From NCBI GenBank assembly GCA_001566295.1, contig KQ964248.1:682001-746000 (forward strand): a DNA stretch of 64,000 bases. The letters run 5' to 3'. This document shows positions 34,896-46,704 of the stretch, piece by piece. A program made the translations under genes and the position numbers. The stretch is from Microdochium bolleyi (Eukaryota > Ascomycota > Sordariomycetes > Xylariales > Microdochiaceae). How positions within the stretch are numbered: position 1 is the first letter of the stretch; the number at the start of each line of letters is the position of its first letter. Below the pieces are notes generated by a model. The model was not told the DNA's origin and did not search any database. It saw only the letters and a list, made by a program, of their open reading frames with translations.

Positions 34896-36142
34896 GCCGA
34901 CAAGTCCATCCGCGGTCGACAAAGTGGGGTAGGGCGTAGGATGATGTCGTGGTTGGACCTGAGGGCTTGCCTGTGCCGTGCTGAAGTGAAGAGCTGTCCT
35001 TGTCTTGGCGCAATGGCCTCTGGGCCTGGGGTAAGATCACTCTGGCTGGAGGCGATTCCGTGAACGAGAAGAGGGTGCTCGAAGTGATCGTCAGACCTCC
35101 AAGCTCAGACTGGATCGGAGCTGTCAGAGCTGGAATGAGGGATCTACGCCCTGGATCGGGGACGGCAGCGCTATCGATAGTCGTGTGGAGAGTGACGCAG
35201 CGGGCGACTCACTCCGAAGCCGGGGGCCCAGAACACTCACACCCCAGCATGACATGTGACCACGGCTCCTGCAGCGAGGGGAGTTCTGCGCAGTACTGTA
35301 GAGCCCGGATTGCCGCCCTCGTCCTCCCGCATTGCGCTATAAAACCACCACAGGCTCCGGAGGGTGACATGACAGCACAAAGCTGACCACCCGGCGGCTG
35401 GCATCGTGCTCGTGGTTGCACCGTGACCTCATGTCATTGGGTCGCTGCGACCCTGGCGCACATGAGGGGTCAATGGCAGCCGTCGGCTCCCGCTCGAAGC
35501 TGACGGCGAAGACCCGTGGGCGAGTTTGTTGCTTGTTTTAGTGAAGAGTCCAGTTGGCTCTCGTCTGCCCTCTACTCCATCGGGCGTAAGGAGCTTCATG
35601 CCGCCCTTGAGCCGAGTCAGTGATCACTGCGTGGTTTTTGGGCGCGTCCCCCTGGAGTGCTTAGAGTTTCCCCGATGTGCTGCTGGCGGCGTCACAGCAT
35701 CAATGGCAAGGAGCTGGACTGGTTCAAGTCCTCAGTTTGTTTCTTCGGTTATTGGGCCTTTCACAGGAATTGAATGGCATCATGCTTGAAGTCAAGCATA
35801 AAGGAAATGCTTGCTCCTGCAATAGTCACCATAAAGTCTACCTGCATAAATGCTTCTCGCAGCGGAAGTCATTTGTTTCTCGGAACCCACCCCAGAAGCC
35901 AAAGAAATTCCAACTCCTTGATTATCGTGGGCGTGTTTGTGAAGTTGTGCGAAGTGTATTTGAAAGTAGAATACTGCCTCGGAATGGGCTGACATCGACT
36001 GTATCACGTCTACACGGACGATACTGAGAGAAGTTGCACAACAGCACAATTTTTTGCTCTCCCTTATCTACAAAATCCGCTATATCCTGCTCCTTAACCA
36101 ATTTTCCACATCAGCATGACTCTCGTCTTTTACAAGAGCTTT
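34896..36142. other. Kinase promoter and O-methyltransferase 3' flank
   Basis: This 1.25-kb stretch lies between two tandem minus-strand genes. It should hold the kinase promoter and the O-methyltransferase 3'UTR. I see no gene or repeat that can be supported. Confidence 0.6.
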
Positions 36143-37738
36143 CTATCCTCTCCACACAGTCTCGACAGTAATGAAGAAAGTCATCGGGTTGGCCGTGACT
36201 TTTGTAATCTCGAAACGCTCATCCGCCTGCTTCAGCAACTTTGTCCACGCGCCCGGTGCGCGCTCCTTCGCATTGAACAGCGCCATCATCCGCAGGTCCG
36301 TCGCGGTGCCGAAGTTCTTGATCGTCCGGGGCGTCTCCACGACCTGCTGCCCAGCAGCACCGGCACCAGCAGTAGCCGACTTGTCATCATCACCAGCGCT
36401 CTTCTTCTCTTCGACATCATCGGCCTTGCCAATGTACTCAATCACCAGCAGCTTGCTCCCGGGCTTGAGCGCGGGGATCTGCGCGCGCAGGATCTCGATG
36501 GCGTATTTGTCCGTGTAGTCGTGCATGATGAGCTTCAGCATGTACACGTCCGCGCCAACGACGGGCTGCGGTTGGAACATGTCGTGCTTGGAGAAGGACA
36601 CCCGCGACTTGAGGTCCTCGGGAAGCATCTTCTCGAAGACAGGGGCGACCTGGGGTAGGTCCTGCACTGTGAAGCTCAGTTCGGGGAACTTGCGGGCTAG
36701 GACGAAGGCGTCGTGACCTGCAGAGCCGCCAATCTGGTGTGAAGAAGAGGCCTGGTCAGTACATGGGATGAAAGAGAGATAGAGAGTGTTTGTTTGTGTG
36801 TGTGTGAGCGAGCGAGGAATTGCGACAAAGATGACTTACATCAACGACATGCGCCTTTCCGAAGGACGCCCAGTCCACGGACTCTGAGACAATGCTCTCC
36901 AGCTGGAAGATATCTTTAAGATATCCCATGAACGTTACAAAGTTCCGCGAACGCCAGCCCTTGCGCTCTCCTTCACCATCGTTCTCAATGTACTCCCACG
37001 AGTTCTTATACTTGCCCCCGTGCAACAGGGCAAATGCCGTTTCGCCCATCTCCTCCGTCAGCTTGGGCCGGCCCTTTGTGTACTTCTCCAGCGCGGTATT
37101 AAGCACCATGCAGGGGGCACCCACGTCGTCGATGGTTGTGGACACGAGGGCCTTCAGGCCTGGTGCTTTCGCCACGGCCGCAGACCGTGAGGTGTGCACG
37201 ACGCGGGAGTTCGGGGAGCCCGGGACCGTCTCAGCAAAGATGCGCAGCGTGGTGGCGTGCTCGATGACTCGCCGGACCACGTCCTCGGGCAGCTCGACGT
37301 GTTTGGAGATCTCCGAGTATGAGGCAGAGCCATTGATTGGGACAGCAGCCCAGAAGTCAAAGTGGTTGAGAACGTTCAGACACGTTGCGTCGGGCATGGC
37401 CTATATGGTGTTCGCCAGTCAGTCCCAAACTCCCCTCGACGTATCATCCTACAAGACCGACGGCCTACAGCAAGACGACTTACACTGTGGCAGTAGTTGA
37501 AGATGCTCTCGCTGGGACCCTGAGTAAGGATCCACATGTCGGACAATGCATCGAGGAGCTGACCCTTGAGGCCGAATGTTTCAGCATCGAGACCGGTGTA
37601 GCTCGTAGGGCTGTCGGCGGCGAATGTCGGTGCCTGTATCTTGTTCTTTTCCAGAAACTTTGTAAAGGTTTGGGTCAGCTCGGTGATCTTGGCTGCCAGA
37701 TCATTGAGCGTAGGCTGGCTCTCGAATGCGTCCCCCAT
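36143..37738 (-). CDS. SAM-dependent O-methyltransferase (class I, secondary-metabolism type)
   Basis: Three exons (37738-37484, 37400-36840, 36733-36143) give 468 residues. The first part is the helical dimerisation and winged-helix region found in plant and fungal COMT-like enzymes (around LNVLNHFDFWAAVP and the VELPEDVVRRVIEHA helix). The SAM site begins with VVDIGGSAGHDAF, split by intron 2 after VVD. It is followed by the acidic QDLP loop, HDYTDK (the His that acts as general base in this family) and LLVIEYIG. A Lys/Asp/Ala-rich insertion of about 35 residues after EYIG (near residue 385) is unusual. The predicted reaction is methyl transfer from SAM to a phenolic or polyketide hydroxyl. 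No polyketide synthase, NRPS or P450 gene is nearby, so it appears as an isolated gene. The substrate is unknown. Confidence 0.92.
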
Positions 37739-40201
37739 GACGTAGTTCTTTGTGGGTATATAGATCTGGTTCTCTGGGAGTCTTTTGGAAGATACGCGGA
37801 AAAGTAGGCAAGAGAAGTTGTACGAAGTAGTGAAGTCACAAGATCCATTCGAAAGATGCGGCAGAACGGGGACGTCAGTCACTTATACACTGAGCGGATT
37901 CAGACAGAAGCGGGCGTTTACGGAGAAGGGCCGATCCTCCTCATCCCCGAGCAAAGAGCCGATCATGCGGTGTCGGCGCCCGTCGCGGCACGCAAGGTGA
38001 CAATCTGGTCCATAGACCCATACTGAAAGTCTGGGCAGAGGGGCACGCGGGTATAGAAGTCGTCGCAAGTGCCGTGGCCTGGCCGCGAGGGTGACGTTAA
38101 GTAGCAGCAGGGGTCATTAGCGGCGGCGGGACATGAAGCACCGGTGGCTGATGTGCCCGCTCGGAGTTGATGGGTTGGAGCGGGACCCTGCAGTGGGAGT
38201 GGGGGATTGGTGACGGCGTCGTCGAGATGGAGCATCCTGGGATCTGATTAGATTATCTTATCAATCAGGAAGGCCACCTGTGCCACGAGATGCCTCGCGG
38301 CATGCGTCGTGCCCATGCTGCCAAGCATGAAAATTTTGACAGCCAGAGAACAGCACTTTCCGCTCGCAGGATCATCTGCGCTGATCCCTGCGGGCAGCAG
38401 CGCTGGACTACGAAGATCCTTGGCCTTGGCAACTTCGGCATGTGCATCGTGGTGGTCCGATTCGGAGCAGCGCGGGGAGGTTTCTGTTGTCCAGACTTTT
38501 GTTGGGTTCATAGGGTCCGAGGTTCTCCTCCATGCGTGGTTGTCACTCACTCACTCACTTACTCACTCACGCATACAGGTTCGGCAGAGTCTGACGGCTG
38601 AAGCGAGGGCATCGCGTGTGCTGATAGATGTGAACTCCGGCCAGGAACGCCTCTCACGGTGATCCAGTCGGGCACACTTGAGCGTCGCCAGTGATTGTGG
38701 CAAGGATTTGGGAGATACCGTGGCCCGTGAAACTTCGAAGAGGCGATCAAGTTCGTGCCCTTTTGCCTGGGGCTCGATGAACTGCTGGGAACATGATATG
38801 GCAGAAGACCGTGTTGCCGATTCCTGGCTAGATTTGGAAACTACCTGGGCACTGGAAGACTTCAGGGGTCGACTTGAAGGGAACCGAACACGCTGCGTGA
38901 TCCCTCTGCACATCAAATAAAGGCCTAGATGGTCCGTCGGCGCATGAGGCTCTGACCTCAGGCTACTGTCGTGTCACCATGTTGCATATTTTGTGGCAGT
39001 TTTGCCCTGCCAACGTACATTCACAGGGGTCTCACACGGAGCTGTACGCTCTGTGCGCAGCACTAGAAAAATCCATGTCTGGCAGTATCCAATGAAACGC
39101 ATAAGACAATTCTTGAGGATGTCAGTCGAGCTCTACTATGCAGGTAAGTATCAGTGAGAACCAAGCGGACTTGAACGAATAACTGTCGAACAGACAAATC
39201 GACAAACATGTGAACTGTCACCGAGCATGTGCCCCATGTCGTCATGGCGGGGTAACGTGAGCCAAGAGCTCAGGCGGTTGACGAAGTCCCGTTTCATGCG
39301 GCGAAAGCTCTAGTATCACAGCTGAGATAGCACGCACACGTCGTGAGTAAATGCCAGGGGCGCAGAAGTCGATGATACTCCGGCTGTGAGAACAGTTAGC
39401 AGCTTCTGGTACTGGATGTGTACGCCAGGTAAGATGCACTCTACCTTCCGTAGTGACTGTGTGGAGTCCCATGTGTGCTGGTCACCGTGAGATAGTCGCC
39501 GTCATGCGAGGCTCACCTGGTACAAGAATAGAGTGCGGATCAGCACGAGGTTGGCAGTGGTGTGCTTGTGCGGAGGCGGACGACCTGGCCTGAAGCCCCG
39601 AGTTGCGTCAGTGGTGCCCTCAGCCACCCGCCCGCTGCGTCTTGCAGACTTGTTGGAGAGGAGCCCTGGAGGAGAGGTCTTGCACTGGAGCGACTGCGCC
39701 TTCCCCACAGTATCCACCGCGCGTTCTCCCAGCGCTGCATGCAAAAGCTCCGCCAGGATTGTTGCCTTGCCCTGACCACCTGCCTCTCCAGAAGAGCCTC
39801 TCCAGTCTTTGAGGCAGTACACCACGCTCTATCAGCCTTTCGTATCGTTTGTACTTGCAGCTCTTCGTAGCCTTACCAGACCAGACGGGCGACACGGCAG
39901 CTTCCGACAGTCCCCTTTGCCTCGACATAGTAGAGCTTCCACCCAGCCAGCTGCGAGACTGCTCTCCCGCCGCCGCCGAGGAGCCCAAGCCCAGTCAGCT
40001 CTTCCCCCTCGTCATCTATCCCCGTGCGTTTCGGCCTCCGAGCAAGCTCTTTGCCCCGCTGCTTCCACCTCATCACCACCACACCCTGCTTGCGCTGCTT
40101 CCGCCCGCGACTGCCTTGTGCGCGGCGACTCTCGATCGTGGTCCAGCCTGCAGCAACTGGAAGGCGACGTCGCAGGCCAGGCGCCGCTCCCACTCGCAAT
40201 C
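37739..40201. other. Divergent intergenic region between methyltransferase and USP7 genes
   Basis: This 2.46-kb region lies between divergent starts. It contains a near-palindromic GATA-rich element (38244-38268) on the methyltransferase side and a TCAC tetranucleotide tract (38543-38570). The last 400 bp before the USP7 gene are pyrimidine-rich, as expected for a core promoter and 5' leader. Open frames of up to about 120 codons are unconvincing. Confidence 0.6.
38244..38268. promoter_or_regulatory. Near-palindromic GATA/TATC cluster
   Basis: The 25-bp element starts CTGATT and ends AATCAG, with two TTATC cores on the plus strand (GATAA on the minus strand) between. It lies about 510 bp upstream of the methyltransferase ATG. 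Paired GATA cores are classical sites for fungal AreA/Nit2-type nitrogen regulators. Binding here is only inferred. Confidence 0.4.
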
Positions 40202-43200
40202 ATGGTATGCACACTTCCCCTACCCCAGTCTCCCGGCCGCGCCCAACGCCCGTGCAGTTTCGTCCTGTCGTCATGATCTTGGCTGCCATCGGATCTGTGC
40301 CTCGCAATCCCATCTGCACATGCTCTCCGCTATCATATTACCTCTCTGCGCAGCAAATGGGACGGTAACGGCGCAATTGCGGGCAACGCGTTCATTTCAC
40401 ACGGCATACCTTCTTTTCACGTGCAAAGCTAACCCCGATTCCTGCATCATCAGAGCTACGATTCCGAGCTTCACTCGCCAAGCGAGATGGCCATCGACTC
40501 GCAGCCAGACGACTACCTCGTCGAATCTGACGCCACCCAAGTCGTCAACATCGACGCCGATACCCTCGATGGCGACAATGCAAACGCCGTGGAAAATGTC
40601 ACACTGGCCAATGACTGTACGTCCACACTCCTGTCCTCGCACGCAAGGCCCGCTCGGTTGCTAACATTCCATGACTTGCAGACGAGGCCATGAAGGAGCT
40701 CGTTCTGCCTCCTCTAGCTGAAGAGCCGCCAATCAAAGAGACCGTCGTCAACACTTGGAAAGTCGAAAACTGGAGGCAATTGAGCAAGAAAGAACATGGG
40801 CCGGTCTTTGAGGCTGGTGGACACCCTTGGTCAGCACCACCCCATGCGGAATGCGTCACCTGTCTCTGCGCACGACTAACATGATGTTCAACCAGGCGAA
40901 TCCTACTCTTCCCGTTTGGAAATGCCGTTGATCAGGCCTCGGTCTACCTCGAACATGGATTCCCCGACGTCACGCAGATCCCTAACGACTGGAGCTGCTG
41001 TGTTCAGTTCACTCTTGTCATGTGGAACGTCAACGATCCTTCTCTATACTCGCACCAACACACGGCGCATCACCGCTTCACCAAGGAGGAGGCGGATTGG
41101 GGCTTTACGAGGTATCTCGAGCTCCGACGAATGTTCCAGCTGCCTTGGGGAGGCTCCGGGCGGCCACTCGTGGAAAATGACAGTGTGAACATCACGGCGT
41201 ACGTCCGGGTTGTCGAGGATGAGACTGGTGTTCTGTGGCACAATATGACCAACTACGACTCCAAGAAGGAAACCGGCTACGTCGGACTCAAGAATCAAGG
41301 TGCAACGTGCTATCTCAATTCGCTGCTGCAATCCTTGTATTTCACGAATACCTTCAGGAAGGTGTGTATCGACCCGCGACCGCAGAGGTTCATACGATGG
41401 CCATGTATTGACAATCCCTGCTAGGCCGTATACCAAATCCCGACCTCCGACGACGAGAGCAGTTCAAACAGTGCTTATGCGCTGCAGAGATTGTTCTATC
41501 AATTGCAAATATCCGACTCCGCCGTCGGCACCAACGAACTGACGAAATCCTTCGGATGGGATGCTCGGCACATATTTGAGCAACAGGACGTGCAGGAGTT
41601 CTCGCGGAAGCTCATAGACCGCATGGAGGAAAGGATGAAAGGCACGGCTGCCGAGGACACCCTTCCGAAGCTGCTGAGCGGCAAGGTCAAAACCTACGTC
41701 TCGTGCATCAATGTCGACTACGAGTCCAGCCGTTTGGAGGATTTCTGGGATATCCAGCTCAATGTCAGGGGCGTCCCAAATCTGCAAGAGAGTTTCAAGG
41801 ACTACATCCAACAAGAAACACTCGACGGCGACAACAAGTACTGGGCTGGTGACGAGCACAAGTACCAAGACGCTCGCAAAGGTGTCATCTTCACCAGTTT
41901 CCCCGAGGTCTTGCACCTGCACTTGAAGAGGTTCGAGTACGACATTCAGCGGGACACCATGATGAAGATCAACGACCGATTCGAGTTTCCGGAGACCCTT
42001 GATCTGGAACCCTATCTGGAGAAGAGTGCCGACAAGTCGGAGCCTTGGGTTTACAAGCTCCACGGTGTTTTGATTCACAGTGGTGACCTCAATGCGGGCC
42101 ATTACTATGCCTTCCTCAAGCCGAACAAAGATGGCTGGTTCCATAGGTTTGACGACGACAAGGCCACAAAATCCACCATGCGAGAAGTGCTGGAGGAAGC
42201 CTTCGGCGGCGAGTACCGGCAGTCAGCACAGTTGCGCGCCGGTGCGCAGAGGAAGGCGCCCGTCATGCGTACCATGAACGCTTACATGTTGGTGTACATT
42301 CGAGAGTCCCGCGTGGACCAGGTGCTTGCTCCCGTCGAAAAGGACGACTGCCCTGAGCATCTCCGTAAGGCTACGATTATCCACTCAACGACTGTGAGGC
42401 ATTGTGCTGACCTGACGAGTAGAAACGAAACTGGAGCAGGAAGCTTTGCAGCGTGAGATCAAGAAGCGCGAGCGCGATGAGCAGCATCTCTACTTGCCAG
42501 TCAAAGTGATCACGGAAGATACTTTCAAGCACCATCCTGGCACGGACCTGACGAATTTCGATGCCAACCCCGCAGATGATGCTGCAGCACCACGCGTGTA
42601 CCGTATGAAGAGGCAGGCAACCATCGCCGAGCTAGTAGAGACGATTGCGGAAGATATCAGCCAGGACCCGAAGAGACTGCGCCTGTGGCTAATGGTCAAC
42701 CGCCAAAACAAGACAACTCGGCCAGATCAACCGATCATGGACACCAGACCAACCATCGATGAGACATATCAGCGATCTGCGAACTCCAGTAGAGATTACT
42801 CCTTGCGGGTATGGACCGAGGTTGCGGAGGAAGTGGACGCACAAGGCAACGCCATCTGGCCAACCTACCAGAGCAACGCCAACGGAGTCGTGGTCAAGAA
42901 TGACCTGATCCTCCTGTTCCTAAAGTATTTCGACCAGGAATCTCAGACTTTGCGTGGCGTCGGCCATATCTACGCCAGCCGCGAGAAGAAGGTCGAGGAT
43001 CTCACCCCAGTCATTGCCAAGAAAATGGGCTGGGGTGAGAAGCTTCCATCTGGCGAGCAGTTGTACCTCTGGGAAGAGATCAAGCCAACCATGATCGAAG
43101 GCCTGAAGCTGAAGCAGTCACTGAAAGCTGCGGAGCTCCAAGATGGCGATATCGTTTGCTTTCAAAAAGCGCCCGAAAAGAAGTCTTCAGGCGAGAGTGT

Positions 43201-44331
43201 CGCCAAGAAATCTCGCGTTGGCGACAAGACCGCCGAAGATGCCCCTCGGAAATGGGATCGCTTCGATGACGCACGGGACTTCTACGACTTCCTGTGCTAT
43301 AAGCGCGACGTTCAGTTCCTGCCTCACCCACGCTGCGAGAACGCCGAGCTCGCCAGCTTTGTTCTCACACTCAGTGTCAAGACGACATACGACCAAATCA
43401 CAGAGCGTATTGCCCAACAGGTGGGAGTCGAGCCGACGCATCTTCGCCTCTTCACCGTGAACGCGGCGACAGGCTCTCCAAAGACACCAATCCGCCGTGG
43501 TCCCAGTTCGAACTTGGGCATGATGCTCAGCACGAATAGCTATGCCCACCAAAACATGCAAACACGCGCCGACTCCCTGTTCTTTGAGGTACTGGACATG
43601 AGTCTCGCCGAGCTGGACACGAAGAAGAATGTCAAAGTTACTTGGCTCAGCGAGGGCATAACGAAAGAGGTAAAACACCGCTGCATTACCCTTGCATTTC
43701 AGGCTGTCACTAACGCGTTCAATAGGAAACCTTTGACGTGCTTGTCAACAAGCAGGGTCATATTGAGGATCTCATTCAAGCATTTGCCAAGAAGGCGCAG
43801 ATCAAGGACGAACAGGAGGGTGGCCAGATAAGAGTCTACGAAATTCACCACCACAAGTTCTTCCGGGAACTGACGTCCACATATCCGGTCATCAGCCTCA
43901 ACGAGTACACGGATGTGGTTGCTGAGCGTATCCCTGAAGAGGAGCTCGAGGCGGAGGAGCGCGACTTCATCAAGGTCTGCCACTTCGACAAGGAGCAATC
44001 AAGGATACACGGGATGCCCTTCAAGTTCCTCCTGCAGCCAGTAAGTTCAACAATTTCTGTAACTTAAATTCCCAATGCTAATCAACATTCTCAGGGTGAA
44101 CCATTCTCCGACACGAAAAAGAGGCTGGAGAAGCGGACTGGCATCAAGGGGAAAGCGTTCGAGAAGATCAAGTTTGCAGTACTGCGCAGGTACAATAAGC
44201 CTGCATATCTCTCGGACGAGGACGTGCTGCTCGAAGAGTCCGGGACAATTGAAGAAGACGCTGTACTCGGACTCGATCACCCCGATCGCACAAGATCAGC
44301 ACGCAACGGCACAGAGATGTTCCTGAAGTAG
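40202..44331 (+). CDS. UBP15: Ubiquitin carboxyl-terminal hydrolase, USP7/Ubp15 family
   Basis: Seven main exons (to 40616, 40682-40829, 40896-41361, 41425-42364, 42423-43669, 43726-44040, 44095-44331) plus a 5' exon with an ATG ending exactly at a donor (40204|GTATGC). That intron (40205-40453) has a GCTAAC branch site and CAG end, and splicing gives an in-frame 12-residue start (1172 residues total). If the leader is not coding, the ATG at 40487 gives 1160. Domains: N-terminal MATH/TRAF (about 70-200), USP catalytic core with the Cys box GATCYLNSLLQSLY (Cys about 243) and His box HSGDLNAGHYYAF (His about 486), then about 600 residues of ubiquitin-like repeats, as in USP7. The enzyme removes ubiquitin from nuclear and peroxisome-associated targets in homologues. 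Intron 2 uses a rare GTCAGC donor. Confidence 0.93.
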
Positions 44332-45062
44332 GCGTCTGAGTACCGCGTCACGACTAGCCTGGAGGGGTGGGGTTGATGCATTCGTAGATCACGAACACAC
44401 TTAGCTGGACTTATGCCACAGGTATATACCGGATGAAGGCAACATCCCGCAAAGCATTTGAAAGTAGGCTAAATATAAGACTAGAGCATGCCATAGTCGT
44501 ACAGGCCCCAAGACTCGCTGCTTTCTCCAGATTTCGTAGGTACTATTGCAAAACTCAAACACAAATCACCAGTCAGAACTTGGTACTTGCCCGACTTAGT
44601 CAGAAGCGGAAAGCGGTGTGTATGGCGGCTGGCAGAAAATAAATGTCGAAGCGGGTCTGCCCGGATACCCCAGTCCCGGAGAGGCTATAGTGCGTGTACC
44701 AAGATCCTGGCAGTGACTTCTCGAGCCTGGCGCTTCGGTTGTTTCTGGAAAGCTCTGATAAGATCACGTTTCGGTACCACAACTTCGACCTTTGCATTCG
44801 GCGAGCAACACGGCCAGACACCTGTCGCCTACCGACACAGGGAATTCCCCCTTAAAAGAGAAGAACCATATACGACTACCAACGACTCTCTCGACACTGC
44901 GACGCACCCCACCGAGCCTAACATTCATCGACCCCTCGAGCGAAACGTGCAGATCCTCCTGACAGAGGGATACCCTGGGTAGACAACTGAACAGCGACGA
45001 GGAATCGTCTTGAGACACAGGACGAAAAGAATACCGGAAGCACAGAATACAGAAAAGCCAGA
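44332..45062. other. USP7 3'UTR and Tim22 promoter
   Basis: This 731-bp spacer lies between two plus-strand genes. I see no coding, RNA or repeat feature in it. Confidence 0.6.
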
Positions 45063-45849
45063 ATGAGTGGTCTCGGAGATCTCGGCGCCAACGCGGCCGC
45101 CGGCGTGACGGGTGCTGGGCACGACCCGAACGATCCCAATGTCAAAGCTGTATGTGCTGTTTCATTATCGCATCGGAAGATGGGCCGTCAGGCCGTCCAG
45201 CGACGTTGCTGTGCGAGGTCGTGGGCTGAGAAGATGGCGGCTCGATGCCGTCCAAGCGCACGCGACCATAGGCTAACATTGGAGTTTCTGTAGATGCAAG
45301 CCATGATGGAGTCATGTTTTGGCAAGTCTGCGATCTCGGGAGTCATGGGTTTCGGTATGGGTGGACTGTTCGGTTTGTTCATGGCCTCAGTGAGTTGAAA
45401 CTCCTCCGTTACCGACCGCGCATCGACAGAGTTATGGCTAACCACTCCGTTTCGAATCACAGATGTCCTACGACACCCCGTTCCACGGCGCTGCGGGTGC
45501 CACCGCCGGCGGCCCCGGAGCTGCTGGCGGCCTGGCCTCAAAACCCTACACGGAGCTGCCCATGCGGCAGCAGATCAAGATCGGCTTCAAGGACATGGGC
45601 AACCGGGCGTGGAGCTCCGCGCGCAACTTTGGCAAGGTCGGCGCCCTGTACAGCGGCATCGAGTGCGGCGTGGAGGGGTTCCGCGCGAAGAACGACCTGA
45701 CGAACAGCATGGCCGCGGGCTGCCTGACGGGCGGCGTGCTCGCGAGGACCGGTGGCCCGACGGCCGTCGCGGGCGGGTGTGCGGCTTTCGCAGCGTTCAG
45801 CACGGCCATCGATGCCTATATGCGGAGTCCGCCGAAGGAGGATATCTAG
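45063..45849 (+). CDS. TIM22: Tim22, pore subunit of the mitochondrial carrier translocase
   Basis: Three exons (45063-45149, 45294-45389, 45463-45849) give 189 residues. It belongs to the Tim17/22/23 family: four hydrophobic segments beginning with the GFGMGGLFGLFMAS helix, then RNFGKVGALYSGIECGVEG, NSMAAGCLTGGVLA and GGCAAFAAFSTAIDAYM. Two cysteines (about 37 in MMESC and 129 in GIECGVEG) correspond to the pair that forms the structural disulfide of Tim22. The protein inserts metabolite carriers into the inner mitochondrial membrane together with Tim54, Tim18 and small Tims. The insertion rich in Gly/Ala after the first helix (about residues 69-85) is longer than in yeast. It converges with the SNW gene. 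Confidence 0.96.
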
Positions 45850-46704
45850 AGAGGACAAAGAGGCCGATATGATCCATCATCCGGAGGACAGGGCCGAGGG
45901 GAGTAGTGTGGCGCAGATGAGCCGTGCCTCCTTCCCTCGGCTCCGCCGTAGTGGCTGTATCGGCTGTTGGCAAGCCCAGCGGCCTGGGTACTCGACACGG
46001 CATCTATTTCCACCCACAGCGGAAGCCGGGACTAAGCCGGGACGACGTCACACACCCACTTTCACCGACAGACCTCTGCTACGACGAGCACAGCTCCTCG
46101 AGAACAGCAAGGACTGGGGCAAAAACACCTTTGCACGAGAACGACAAACACCACGTCCTCATCATGATACACAAGCGGAGACCAGGACGACCAAAAGAGC
46201 AGCGACCCCGCCACACGTGTGGACCACAGCCGGGTTATTTCTATGTACAACAACTTTCATCTCGTCATGACCACTACATGTATTTTTATACTATAGAACG
46301 ACTTTCAGGGTGGCCTGGCCAGCCTCATCAGCCACTGTATATATATGTACCACTTCCTCCTTGTTCGGCATAGAGTTCACTTGAAAGCACTTGTATACGA
46401 TACCAATGATTATAGAGTCTAGTGTACCAAGCATGAGGACCTTTTGGGAAAGTGAATACCGCCGCTTAACAGTAAGAACGATCTGCTTCTCTTGTCTCTC
46501 CAAGCACCATACCTTTCGGCCGGAGCTTGCGGGTTTGAGTCCTTCGGAACAGGGCAAAAGACCTGAAAGAACATGAAAGACTGGAAAGAATATGAACACG
46601 TTCAGGTTGCTTGTTTATTTCACCGCTGTGTGCAAGGCTATATATACAATTCTCCATCCTCAAGGGCAACCTCTCACGTCTCCAGGACCGGATGCCTCTC
46701 TCTC
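45850..46704. other. Convergent 3' region between Tim22 and SNW genes
   Basis: This 855-bp region lies between two converging stop codons, presumably two 3'UTRs. Open frames here are random-looking and I call no gene. Confidence 0.6.

Noticed and set aside
35725..35745. GGTTCAAGTCC, a B-box match
   Set aside because: The flanking bases do not form a T-arm and no cloverleaf fits.
36904..36924. GATATCTT/AAGATATC inverted repeat
   Set aside because: It lies inside a methyltransferase exon and is explained by the codons for YLKDI; probably coincidental.
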